DNA of 33,885 bases, from the NCBI GenBank assembly GCA_016190375.1, contig JACPQR010000108.1, positions 1 to 33,885 of the forward strand, given 5' to 3'. The stretch comes from Deltaproteobacteria bacterium (lineage in GTDB: Bacteria; Myxococcota_A; Polyangia; JACPQR01). The notes under the pieces were generated by a model. The model was not told the DNA's origin and did not search any database. It saw nothing but the letters and a program-made list of their open reading frames with translations. Positions 7,221 to 15,746 of this stretch are shown here, one piece after another. Positions within the stretch are counted from its first letter, which is position 1; the number at the start of each line of letters is the position of its first letter. A program made the position numbers and the translations under genes.

Positions 7221-9813
7221 TCGGCTGCAGCTCGTGGAAGTATCGGATCCGGACCTTCTGCTGGGGGAACCAGATCATCGGTGGGACGATCGGGACGTCG
7301 GGGAACAGGCGTTCGGCTGCCGGCGGGTCCCAGCCGTAGAACCGCACGGCGTGAGACGGCGTGGGCGAGGGGGCGCGCTCGTCGAGTCGGCCGACGCGGC
7401 CTTCGCCGAAATGGAACTCGAATCGCGGCTCGGGACCGCACAGGGCCATCCCGGGCTCGGCGTGCGCGAGCGCCAGGGCGCGCGCGAGGGACTCGGGCGG
7501 CGCGCCCTCGACGTACACGAGGATTCCGTTCGAGTCGACGCCGACGGCGGCCTGGCAGGAGGCCCCGGCTCCTCGCAGCGGGACGCCGGTCGCTGCCGGC
7601 GAGCCGCCCGGGGCGATCACGAACCGGTCGTCCATTAGCTCCAGGCCGAGCGGAGAGCTCGTCGCCGGCGGGGCAGGCGGGACGAGCGCCCCCAGGGATC
7701 CGCCACCGGCGTCAGGGGGCGCGAGCCGGACCCTGCGCGGGTCGACCTTCGCGACGCGGACGACGGTCGACGGATCGGAGGGGTCGGGACGCACGAACGT
7801 CCGGGCGAACGCCCAGGGGAAGCCATCGTTGGGCAGGCCCTCGACGATCCACTCGCCCTCGCCGGGCCTCGCGGAGGGCAGCGCCGGCAGGTTCTCTCCC
7901 GGCAGGATGGGCTTGAGCAAGAGGTACATGAAGTCCCGCGGGTCGCGGCGGATGTACCTGGGGAAGTTCATGTGGCCCATCCCCCGCACCATCCGCCTGG
8001 CGCGGAAGAACAGGCCGTCGACGCCGGGGACCTCGCCCTCTGCCTCCTGGTTGCGCTCCAGAGGGTGCTCGAGCGGCGGCTGGCGCCCCGCCTCCGTGAC
8101 CCGGTAGTACTCGAAGCCCGAGTGGCCGGCGTTCATGTCGAGGTGGACGCCGTAGCTGCAGTGGGCCGCGCGCATGGCCTCGGCGAGGGCCAGGTGCGAG
8201 AGGCTCAGGCCCCAGAAGTAGACCACGAACTTCTGCTCGGTGAGGCAGAGCCCGGTCCTCACCGTGTATGCGGGCTCGGACGACCCCTCCGGCGCCGTGC
8301 CCCACCAGGGGCGCCGGTAGGGATCGACCACGCCGTCCTGGACGAGGACCGTCATGTTCTGCCGGTACGACTCGACCTCGTGGGGCACGGGCACTCCGAC
8401 GCCCTGGCCGCCCGTGGGGCTCGTGCTCGGCCAGGTGCCGAACGCGATCCGTCCGCCGCGCAGGCGGGCGACGGTCGCCGACCAGGGCTTCGGCGGCAAG
8501 AGGACCCGGTCGTTCTGGCCCATTCCGTACTCGCCGTGCAGCGCCTGGAACCCACCGTTGAAGCCGGCCGCGAAGCGCAAGAGGACGTCGCGGTCGCGCG
8601 GGATCTGGCCGTCGCCCGCGACGCCGGTCTCGTCCTCGGGCTCGCGCGTTCCGGCGCGCACGTCGAGCTCGACCTGCCGGGGATCCCAGACCGTCAGAAA
8701 CAGGCGGGTGTACGCTCGATCAGCGTCCGGCCTCAGGAACGTCGTGTAGAACGCGGGCGGCGCGCCCGGGTTCTGGGCGGTGAAGGGCCCGCCGGCGACC
8801 GCCACCCATACGCCCTCGCCGTCGACGTGGTCGCGCAGGATCGGCCGCAGGTTCGCCGGGGGCCAGCCCAGCTCCGGATTCGGCGCCGAGGTCAGCGCGG
8901 TTCCGGCCGCGTCGACGCCGAGCTCGTGCTGCAGCTCCGCCGCGCTCTCGGTCGGAGCGACGGAGTAGTACGCCTGCTTGCCCGCGTCGAGGAAGCCGAA
9001 GGCGGTGTGCTCGAGCCATTCGATCGGCTCGGGGCCGACCCAGGAGATGGCGCGAACGGTGTCGACCGCCCACCCGATGAGCCCCGGCTGCGCCTTGACC
9101 TCACGCCGCAGCGTCGCGAGCTCGGCTCCATGCGTAGGCGCGTCTCTGCGCGGGTCGATCACGATCCGGGCACCTCGCGCCAGGTCCGCGTGGAGCTTGC
9201 CGGCGCGGAGCGCGAGGCGGGCGGACCCAGCGGGCGAGGCAAGCTCGTAACGACGCCGGCGCATCCCGCGGAAGAGCCCGGTGTCCTGGTAGCTCGTGAT
9301 CCGGTTGGCGAGCTTCCACAATCCAGACCAGTCGCGCGTCAGCTCCGGGTCTTCTCCTGTCGTGTCGAGCAGCGTGACGGCGACGACACCCGCGTCGGTC
9401 AGGGTGGCGTAGGCCGCGAACGGGAACCGGACGGTCAGGCTCGTCTCGTCGGCGCCGATGGAGCGCGAGACGTTCGTCACGTCGCCGATCGACAGGACGC
9501 GCCCGGTCGGAGCGACTCGCGCCTCGACGAGGTAGAGGTCTCGCGGCTCGCTCCGGCGGCGCGCCAGGACGAAGGCGAGCCTGCGCTCGAGGCCCGCGTT
9601 GGGTCGGGTGAGGAAGGCCACGTCGGCGGGCCGCGCCGCCAGACCCCGGGGCCCGAGGGCCGCGGCGAGAGCGGCCTTCTCGTCGCCCCGAACCGCAGGC
9701 GGCGGAGCCGCGAAGGCGCCGGCGAGCGTGGCCATGACGGCCGACGCCAGGACGATCCTCACCGTCTGGCGCCGACGGGAGTAACGGGCTCGGCTCGTCT
9801 GGGGAACGAGCAC
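7174..9813 (-). CDS. Large exported protein with a NAGPA-like (phosphodiester glycosidase, DUF2233) domain
   Basis: A protein of 879 aa from GTG 9813. A basic n-region (RARYSRRR) and a hydrophobic stretch ending near AGAFAAPP form a long Sec signal peptide. The first 400 residues are not recognised. From about 410 the sequence matches the NAGPA/DUF2233 pattern: FNGGFQ at about 418-423 and LDMNAGHSGFEYYR at about 558-571, where the family normally has NGGFF and an LDGGxS-type motif. That family cleaves phosphodiester-linked sugars in some bacteria and mannose-6-phosphate precursors in animals. The altered motif (DMNAG) means activity is uncertain. No good Shine-Dalgarno site precedes the GTG. 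The upstream gene on the same strand is a flippase-like membrane protein 32 nt away, so the pair is probably one operon acting on envelope polysaccharide or lipid. Confidence 0.8.
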   Translation of the reverse strand: MLVPQTSRARYSRRRQTVRIVLASAVMATLAGAFAAPPPAVRGDEKAALAAALGPRGLAARPADVAFLTRPNAGLERRLAFVLARRRSEPRDLYLVEARVAPTGRVLSIGDVTNVSRSIGADETSLTVRFPFAAYATLTDAGVVAVTLLDTTGEDPELTRDWSGLWKLANRITSYQDTGLFRGMRRRRYELASPAGSARLALRAGKLHADLARGARIVIDPRRDAPTHGAELATLRREVKAQPGLIGWAVDTVRAISWVGPEPIEWLEHTAFGFLDAGKQAYYSVAPTESAAELQHELGVDAAGTALTSAPNPELGWPPANLRPILRDHVDGEGVWVAVAGGPFTAQNPGAPPAFYTTFLRPDADRAYTRLFLTVWDPRQVELDVRAGTREPEDETGVAGDGQIPRDRDVLLRFAAGFNGGFQALHGEYGMGQNDRVLLPPKPWSATVARLRGGRIAFGTWPSTSPTGGQGVGVPVPHEVESYRQNMTVLVQDGVVDPYRRPWWGTAPEGSSEPAYTVRTGLCLTEQKFVVYFWGLSLSHLALAEAMRAAHCSYGVHLDMNAGHSGFEYYRVTEAGRQPPLEHPLERNQEAEGEVPGVDGLFFRARRMVRGMGHMNFPRYIRRDPRDFMYLLLKPILPGENLPALPSARPGEGEWIVEGLPNDGFPWAFARTFVRPDPSDPSTVVRVAKVDPRRVRLAPPDAGGGSLGALVPPAPPATSSPLGLELMDDRFVIAPGGSPAATGVPLRGAGASCQAAVGVDSNGILVYVEGAPPESLARALALAHAEPGMALCGPEPRFEFHFGEGRVGRLDERAPSPTPSHAVRFYGWDPPAAERLFPDVPIVPPMIWFPQQKVRIRYFHELQPINPAGAPRPLSTQAP

Positions 9814-9845
9814 GGAGCTTCAATAGCACGTCGGCCCGAGGACAG

Positions 9846-10844
9846 CTAAGAATCGGGCAACGCGCCGGGGGGCTCCTTTGGGATCTCCACGGGCGAGATC
9901 AGGTGAATGACCCCGCCGGCGAGCGCGAGAGCGACGAGCAGGCCGAAGACGACGAGCGAGGTCGCCAGCGCGCTGGGCTCCGGCACGCCGATCCGGGCGA
10001 AGAGCGCGACGAACGTCGCCTCGCGCGCCCCGAGACCGCCGAAGGTCATCGGGAAGTACGAGGCGATGTTCGCCAGCGGCACGTAGAGGAGGCAGTCGAC
10101 GAAGGTCACGGAGGGGCAGAGGTCGCGGGTCACGAGGTAGGTCGCGAAGACGCCTACGAGCTGCGTGCCGAACGAGAGCGCCATCGCCCAGACGAGGAGC
10201 CCCGGCCGGGCCAGGTCGGGTGTCCTGGCGAGCAGCCCGAAGAGCTGGCCTATCCTCCCCCGCTCCTGCAGCCTCGTGGCGAGCCGGCGCGCGATCGCCG
10301 GGGCCTGCAATGCGCCGCCGATGGTCGCGGCGACAGCCACGCCGCTCGCGATCAGGTATGGCGCGAAGTCCGATGCGTCGCTCGTCGACAGCCTCGCCGT
10401 CAACGCGAGAGCGGACAGGCAGGCGAGCGCGGCGAAGCCGAACACGCGCTCGAGGAGGACGGCCGCGTAGGACGCCAGGGGTGAGTCGTAGGCTCCCCGA
10501 ACCAGGTGCGCCCTGAGAACGTCGCCGCCGACGGCTCCCGGAAGGAACGTGTTGAAGAACAGGCCGGTCATGTAGAGGGAGACGAGGTGGCGGACGGGGA
10601 ACGTCCGCCTGGCCCCGTACGCCGCGAACAGGACACGCCAGCGCAGGCCGGCGATCCACATCGAGCCGGCGTAGAGGAGGAGACCCCAGGCGATCGTCGG
10701 GAACCGGACCGCGAGAAACGCGTTCTTCAGGTCCTCGAGTGGGCTGCGGCTCGCCATGTAGCCGAGCAATCCGAGCCCGACGAGGAGCTTGATCAGCATC
10801 CAGCCGATCCGGCGGGCGCGAGAGCTGGGGGGCCTGTGCGACAA
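9846..10844 (-). CDS. LPG_synthase_TM (UPF0104) family integral membrane protein
   Basis: A protein of 332 aa with about 8 transmembrane helices, beginning MLIKLLVGLGLLGYMASRSP and containing the family-like motifs FFNTFLPGAVGGDVLRA and MTFGGLGAREA. The family covers the membrane part of lysylphosphatidylglycerol synthase and flippase-like proteins that move lipids or lipid-linked sugars. No aminoacyltransferase domain is fused, so a flippase-like role is more likely than lipid aminoacylation. The start is uncertain: TTG 10844 is the most upstream in-frame candidate and ATG 10799 is an alternative. Neither has a good ribosome site. It is followed after 32 nt by the NAGPA-like gene. Confidence 0.85.
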   Translation of the reverse strand: MSHRPPSSRARRIGWMLIKLLVGLGLLGYMASRSPLEDLKNAFLAVRFPTIAWGLLLYAGSMWIAGLRWRVLFAAYGARRTFPVRHLVSLYMTGLFFNTFLPGAVGGDVLRAHLVRGAYDSPLASYAAVLLERVFGFAALACLSALALTARLSTSDASDFAPYLIASGVAVAATIGGALQAPAIARRLATRLQERGRIGQLFGLLARTPDLARPGLLVWAMALSFGTQLVGVFATYLVTRDLCPSVTFVDCLLYVPLANIASYFPMTFGGLGAREATFVALFARIGVPEPSALATSLVVFGLLVALALAGGVIHLISPVEIPKEPPGALPDS

Positions 10845-10931
10845 AGGACCGGGAATCTTGGCGATGGGAGAGGCGAATGGTCAAGGTTGTCGGCGATGTG
10901 AGTGCGCCGAAGGTTCGAGAAGTGGCGAGCC

Positions 10932-10960
10932 TTGACCAACCTTGCGGCGGTTGCTAAGAA
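10932..10960 (+). promoter_or_regulatory. Sigma-70-type promoter of the HEAT-repeat gene
   Basis: TTGACC (10932-10937), a 17-nt spacer and TAAGAA (10955-10960) stand 47 nt before the ATG at 11008. The leader carries AAGGAGG just before the start. The same CCTTGACCA string occurs on the other strand at about 10878-10886, facing the divergent flippase-like gene. Confidence 0.55.
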
Positions 10961-11007
10961 CCCACGACTTCCAAAGACTTTTTGGGGTCTACTGTAAGGA
11001 GGAGGGG

Positions 11008-11898
11008 ATGGCAGGCTTGTCTCGCCCCCGCACGCCGCTTCTGGCGGCACCCCTGTTCGCGATCGCGCTCCTCTCGGCCGACGCGCTCGCACAGACCAGC
11101 CGGCGGCCCACCGCGACCGAGATCCGGGACGCGATCGCGAAGCTCCAGAGCGACAACCTCGATCAGGTCCGCGACGCGATCCAGTTCCTCGGCGTCTCCG
11201 AGGCGCCGACCGCGGTGGACCCGCTCGTCGCGCTGCTCAGGACCGGGCCGGCCGACATCTATACGGAGGCGATCGTGGAGGCTCTCGGCTCGCTCGCCCG
11301 TCCCACGGCGCTCCCGGCGCTCCTCGACTACCTGCGCCACCGGCGCGTCAACGTGAGGACGAAGGTGATCGACGCGATCGCGTCGATTCGCGATCCTCGC
11401 GTGCGCCCGGCCCTCGAGCAGGGTCTGAGGGACAGCGACTCGCGCGTGCGGGGCGCGGCCGCGCTCGCGCTCGGTCGGACGGGCGCCACCGCGTCCCTGC
11501 CGGTGCTGTTCCGCGCGTTCGAGCGAGGCGTGCCCGAGGCCGCGGTCGCCATAGGTCAGCTCGGCAGCGCGCAGTCGTCCGAGGAGCTCCTGGCCTATCT
11601 CGGCCGGCGGCCCCTTCCGCTCGTCCTGCCCGGGTTCAAGGAGTTCCTCGGTCGGCGCGACTTCCCCGAAGCCGCCAAGCTCGTGGTCGTCGAGAAGCTC
11701 CTGGACCTGGCCGGCCCCCAGGTGAAGAGGTTCCTCATCGCCTACGTGGCGTCGCTCCCCGAATCGGACCACAGCCGCGTCCGGCAGGCCGCGGAGGAGG
11801 CGATCCGCCGGATCCCCGACGAGGCCAGCCCGAGGCCGCCCGCCAGGCCCGTGAACCCTCCGGCGCCTGCCGCTACCGTCCAGCCGGGAGGAAACTGA
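11008..11898 (+). CDS. Exported HEAT-repeat protein
   Basis: A protein of 296 aa. ATG 11008 is set by a strong AAGGAGG site. Residues 1-30 are a signal peptide (basic start, hydrophobic core, cleavage near ALAQT). From about 40 to 265 there are repeated alpha-helical HEAT/PBS-lyase-like units, each with the pattern AxxxLxxxLRxxxxxVRxxAxxALGxL; for example SDSRVRGAAALALGRTGAT. The C-terminus is Pro-rich and low complexity. HEAT solenoids bind other proteins, here outside the cytoplasm. The stop is one base from the ATG of the next gene, which also has HEAT-like repeats, so the two products probably act together. Confidence 0.88.
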   Translation: MAGLSRPRTPLLAAPLFAIALLSADALAQTSRRPTATEIRDAIAKLQSDNLDQVRDAIQFLGVSEAPTAVDPLVALLRTGPADIYTEAIVEALGSLARPTALPALLDYLRHRRVNVRTKVIDAIASIRDPRVRPALEQGLRDSDSRVRGAAALALGRTGATASLPVLFRAFERGVPEAAVAIGQLGSAQSSEELLAYLGRRPLPLVLPGFKEFLGRRDFPEAAKLVVVEKLLDLAGPQVKRFLIAYVASLPESDHSRVRQAAEEAIRRIPDEASPRPPARPVNPPAPAATVQPGGN

Positions 11899-11899
11899 G

Positions 11900-14449
11900 A
11901 TGCGCCCGCTCGTCGGCCTCGCTTGTCTCTGGCTCTGTGCGTGCGCGAGCCAGTTCTCGCAGACATCGTTCTCGAACCTCTTCCGCGACAACAACCAGGA
12001 CGACGTGCGCTCGATCCTCGGCAGGCTTCCGCCGCCGGCGGCGCAGGAGCGACCGAGCAACACGTCGGGCCGTCCGATGGTCATCGCGACCACCTACGCG
12101 CTCAAGCGCAGCACGAAGCGATCGATCGTGGGCTACGACCCGGCGGCCGGTCGCGAGGTGTTCCGGGTGCCGGCGGCGCCGGCCTCGAGGCCCACGGTCG
12201 CGGGACCGGTCTTCCTCGTCGGCGCGGACCGCGACGTCGTCGCGTACTCCGTGCAGGATGGCCACGAGATGTGGCGTCACGACTGCGCCGGCATGCAGTA
12301 CCTCGGCGCCGCCTACGACGACGGCGTCGTGTACGTCACGGCGGCCGTGCCCGGCGGAGCGCGGATCGCGCGTGTGACCGCGCTCAGGGCCGAGACCGGC
12401 GGCAAGCTGTGGGATCAGATGGTCGACAAGGCGCTCGGCGTCCCGGCCGCGCGCGGCGGTCTCGTGTTCGTGCCGTGGGACAGGCAGAACCTCACGGTCC
12501 TCGACGGTCGAACCGGCGACGAGCTCGCGCGCATCAGGCTCACGGACGACGTCCTGAGCTGGGTCCTCGCGACCGCCGAGGGCGTCTACTACGGCTCCAA
12601 GGGCATCTACCGGCTCGACACCCGCTCGTCGGCGGGGACGAAAGAGGACACCACGTACTTCGCGCCGGTCGTTCGCGAGATCCCGGGGCAGCCCGAGTTC
12701 TTCTACGACGCCTTCGCGCCGCCCACGGGCGGACGCAACGCACGCGATCGGATCCGCTTCCACTGGCGGCCGGCGGCGACGACGGGAACGGGCCAGGAGC
12801 TGGGGATCGCCGACGGGACCATCTACCTCCTCTACTACCGCTTCGTCTTCGCCTTCGACGCGGCGACGGGCTCGATCAAGTGGGCCTACCGGCACGGCAA
12901 GGATCTGTCCGGCATGCAGGTCACGGCGAGCGGAGTCTTCCTCGCCGGCGACGACGGCGAGCTCTTGATGCTGGACGCGGCGTCCGGCCAGCCGCGCTGG
13001 CACACGAGCACCGGCAGCGAGATCGCCTCGGTCGCGTTCGACCTGACGGGCTTCGCGCCCGAGGCCAACATGGAGGCCCCCGCTCCAGTCGAGCTGCGCG
13101 CGCGACTGACCGAGCTCGTGCTCGACCCCGACAACCGGCTCATCCCCATACGGCAGTTCGCGCTGCGGGAGCTCGCCAAGCTCGACATCCCCGAGGTCAC
13201 GCGAGACCTGCTCGAGATCTACTCCCAGAGCTCGACACCCGAGGCCCTCAAGCAGGTCATCGCGCTCTCGCTCCGCGAGCGGCGGACCGGTGGCGCGTTC
13301 CTCGTCGAGGCGCTCGGTCGCCACTACGACTTCATCGAGGACTCCAAGCCCTACCCGCTGCAGGTCGTCGCCCCGACCCTGGTCGCGATGCAGGAGCGAT
13401 CTGCCGTGCCGGGGCTGATCGACCACATGATGGACCACGAGACCTCGAACGAAGCGCTCAAGGAGATCGTGGCGGCCGTGGTGGCGCTGGGCGACGCGTC
13501 GGTCGTGCCGCCGCTGCGCGACTTCGTGGTTCGTTATCATGCCGACTCGAGCTTCTCCCAGGACCCGACGGCGCTCGCGCTCGCTATCGACGGGCTGGTC
13601 AGGCTGGGAGAGGTCGGAGAGCGGGAGCTCCTGACGAAGCTCGCGGGCGAGCGGTCGACGCTCGCCCCGGTGAGCCAGCACGTCCGCGAGGCGCTCGAGG
13701 CGCGGGAGGCCGCGCTCAGGGCGGAGGAGGCCGCGCGGCAGGCCGCGGCGCAGCAGGCCCAGGCCGCTCAGGAGCCGCAGCGACCCCAGCGGGTCGTTCC
13801 CTTCCGGCTCTCGGTGGAGGAGGTCAACGCGACGTTCGATGCCCACCGCGACGAGCTGCGCCTCTGCATCGAGACGGAGCTCCAGACCAACCCGACGCTG
13901 CAGGTCGTTCGCTTCGCGATGGTGCTGAACGGCGACGGATCGGTGAAGAGCGTGATGGTCGCGCCGGGCAGCCAGACGATGCAGGACTGCCTCGGGTCGA
14001 AGGTCCGCGCCTACCGCTTCCCGACCTTCCGCGACGTCCGGATGCCCGCGACGTTCCAGATGCGCGGAGCCGCGGCGGCCGTGCGCGCGCAGCCCCAGCC
14101 GGAGCCGCCGCCGCAGCAGGGCCCGCAGGCACCGCAGCCCGGCGCTCCGGTTCCCGGCCAGTGGCCGCAGCAGTGGCCGCAGCAGTGGCCGCCGCAGACG
14201 AACCCCGCTCCGGGCTCGCCCGAGCCGGGCGCGCCCGAGCCGCCCATGAACCCGCAGCCGGGCGCCCCGGAGCCGCCGGCCAACCCGCAGCCGGGCGCCC
14301 CGGAGCCTCCGGCAAGCCCGCAGCCAGGTGCGCCGGAGCCGCCGCCCAGCCCGCCGGTCGGAGCCCCGCCGCCGCCCGCCTCACCCCCTGTCGGCGCGCC
14401 CGTGCCACCGGCGTCGCCTCCGGTCGGCGCGCCCGAGCCACCGCCCTAG
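11900..14449 (+). CDS. Lipoprotein with PQQ-like propeller, HEAT-like repeats, AgmX/PglI-like domain and Pro-rich tail
   Basis: A protein of 849 aa. ATG 11900 follows GGAGG with an 8-nt gap and lies one base after the upstream stop. The lipoprotein signal ends in LCAC (Cys15). Residues about 60-370 contain repeated PQQ-like blades (YDPAAGREVFRVPAAP, DAASGQPRWHTSTGSEIAS). Residues about 385-590 look like HEAT repeats. An Ala/Gln/Glu-rich probable coiled coil covers about 595-630. Residues about 640-720 resemble the AgmX/PglI C-terminal domain of myxobacterial gliding and envelope proteins (the part around LRLCIETELQTNP and VAPGSQTMQDCLGSKV). The last 120 residues are a repeat of PGAPEPP units. 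The architecture suggests a large envelope scaffold partnered with the preceding HEAT protein. Family recognition of the propeller is firm; the AgmX call rests on motif resemblance. Confidence 0.85.
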   Translation: MRPLVGLACLWLCACASQFSQTSFSNLFRDNNQDDVRSILGRLPPPAAQERPSNTSGRPMVIATTYALKRSTKRSIVGYDPAAGREVFRVPAAPASRPTVAGPVFLVGADRDVVAYSVQDGHEMWRHDCAGMQYLGAAYDDGVVYVTAAVPGGARIARVTALRAETGGKLWDQMVDKALGVPAARGGLVFVPWDRQNLTVLDGRTGDELARIRLTDDVLSWVLATAEGVYYGSKGIYRLDTRSSAGTKEDTTYFAPVVREIPGQPEFFYDAFAPPTGGRNARDRIRFHWRPAATTGTGQELGIADGTIYLLYYRFVFAFDAATGSIKWAYRHGKDLSGMQVTASGVFLAGDDGELLMLDAASGQPRWHTSTGSEIASVAFDLTGFAPEANMEAPAPVELRARLTELVLDPDNRLIPIRQFALRELAKLDIPEVTRDLLEIYSQSSTPEALKQVIALSLRERRTGGAFLVEALGRHYDFIEDSKPYPLQVVAPTLVAMQERSAVPGLIDHMMDHETSNEALKEIVAAVVALGDASVVPPLRDFVVRYHADSSFSQDPTALALAIDGLVRLGEVGERELLTKLAGERSTLAPVSQHVREALEAREAALRAEEAARQAAAQQAQAAQEPQRPQRVVPFRLSVEEVNATFDAHRDELRLCIETELQTNPTLQVVRFAMVLNGDGSVKSVMVAPGSQTMQDCLGSKVRAYRFPTFRDVRMPATFQMRGAAAAVRAQPQPEPPPQQGPQAPQPGAPVPGQWPQQWPQQWPPQTNPAPGSPEPGAPEPPMNPQPGAPEPPANPQPGAPEPPASPQPGAPEPPPSPPVGAPPPPASPPVGAPVPPASPPVGAPEPPP

Positions 14450-14509
14450 TCCCGGCATCGATTGTAAATTGAATTGACAGGTCATGCCGAGCGCCGCGAG
14501 CATCGGCGG

Positions 14510-15733
14510 ATGATCAACCGCGACCTGGGTCGGACGCTTCGCGCGGTGGCGCGCCTGTATCCCGTCGTGACGGTCACCGGGCCCCGGCAGTCGGGGAAGA
14601 CGACGCTCTGCAAGGCGATCTTCCCTCGCAAGCCGTACGTCTCGCTGGAGGCTCTCGACGTTCGCGACTTCGCTGCGGTGGATCCCCGAGGTTTCCTCGC
14701 AGAGTATCGGCGAGGCGCCGTGATCGATGAAGTCCAGAACGCGCCGGGGCTACTGAGTTACCTGCAAGTCGACGTCGACGAGAACCCCGTTCCCGGACGC
14801 TTCGTCCTCACTGGCTCGCAGCATCTCGGCCTGTCGGCGGCGGTGAGCCAGTCGCTCGCTGGTCGCACGGCCATTCTCTACCTCTTGCCACCTGGCTTGA
14901 ACGAGCTCGAACGCTTCCCGGCGGCGCCGAGCTCGCTGTGGGACACGCTCTTCGCGGGGGCATACCCGCGCATTCACGATCGTCGAATCCCGCCGGTGAG
15001 GTGGCTCTCCGACTACGTCTCGACCTACGTCCAGCGAGACGTTCGTGCGCTCCTGCGCGTGACCGAGCTCTCGACCTTCGCGACCTTCCTGAAGCTCTGC
15101 GCAGCGCGGACCGGGCAGGAGGTCAACCTGTCCGCGCTCGGGTCCGACGCAGGCATCACGCACGACACCGCACGCGCCTGGCTCTCGGTCCTCGAGGCGA
15201 GCTTCATCTGCTTCCGCGCGCCGGCGTGGCACGTCAACGTGACGAGCCAGGCCGTGAAGGCGCCGAAGCTGCACTTCTTCGACTCCGGGCTCGCCTGCCA
15301 CCTGCTGGGCATCCGGGATCCCGGACAGCTCGCCCATCATCCGCTCAGGGGCGCGCTCTTCGAGAGCTGGGTCGCCTCCGAGATCTTCAAGGCTCGCGCG
15401 CATCGCGGCCTCGAACCCGCGCTGTACCACTACCGTGACGCGAAGCGGCTCGAGGTCGACCTGCTCGTGAACGCTGGCGAGGTCGCACTGCTCGTCGAGG
15501 CGAAATCGGCCCAGACGATCGCGCCCGATTTCTTCGGCTCGCTCGACAAGCTATCGGCCCTTCTGACGGCGATCGGACGCGCCTCCCGCGCCTACGTCGT
15601 CTACGGTGGAGCGTCCGGACAGCGCCGGGCCAAGGCGCAGGTCCTTCCGTGGCACGAGATCGCTTCCGTCGGCTGGGCCACCCCTGCCGAGCAGGCCGCG
15701 TCCCGTGCTTCGGGCGTTCGCGCCCCCAGGTGA
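14510..15733 (+). CDS. AAA-type ATPase with DUF4143 (archaeal-type ATPase family)
   Basis: A protein of 407 aa starting MINRDLGRTLR, the usual start of this family; the ATG at 14510 was chosen for that reason. Walker A is GPRQSGKTT (24-32) and Walker B is AVIDEVQ with D73 and E74. A sensor-like VLTGSQ follows. The C-terminal half is DUF4143: the YVQRDVRALL motif, a winged-helix-like stretch, HFFDSGLACHLLGI, then E-W, EVDLL and LVEAKS, which resemble a PD-(D/E)XK nuclease-like core. The cellular role of these ATPases is unknown. They are scattered by horizontal transfer, often as single genes. The upstream 60 bp is unusually AT-rich for this window (ATTGTAAATTGAATTG), which fits recent acquisition. 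Its 3' end converges on the OmpA gene with only 13 bp between. Confidence 0.92.
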   Translation: MINRDLGRTLRAVARLYPVVTVTGPRQSGKTTLCKAIFPRKPYVSLEALDVRDFAAVDPRGFLAEYRRGAVIDEVQNAPGLLSYLQVDVDENPVPGRFVLTGSQHLGLSAAVSQSLAGRTAILYLLPPGLNELERFPAAPSSLWDTLFAGAYPRIHDRRIPPVRWLSDYVSTYVQRDVRALLRVTELSTFATFLKLCAARTGQEVNLSALGSDAGITHDTARAWLSVLEASFICFRAPAWHVNVTSQAVKAPKLHFFDSGLACHLLGIRDPGQLAHHPLRGALFESWVASEIFKARAHRGLEPALYHYRDAKRLEVDLLVNAGEVALLVEAKSAQTIAPDFFGSLDKLSALLTAIGRASRAYVVYGGASGQRRAKAQVLPWHEIASVGWATPAEQAASRASGVRAPR

Positions 15734-15746
15734 TGATCGTCGGTGC

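Noticed and set aside
11873..13846. A 657-codon open frame on the minus strand opposite the propeller/HEAT lipoprotein gene, and an 849-codon frame in another plus frame of the same region
   Set aside because: Both are Arg/Gly/Ala-rich shadows typical of GC-rich DNA. The lipoprotein frame has recognisable domains, a signal peptide and a ribosome site.
14474..14479. TTGACA as a -35 box or TTG as the start of the DUF4143 ATPase
   Set aside because: No -10 box lies 16-18 nt downstream, and the family N-terminus (MINRDL) starts at ATG 14510.
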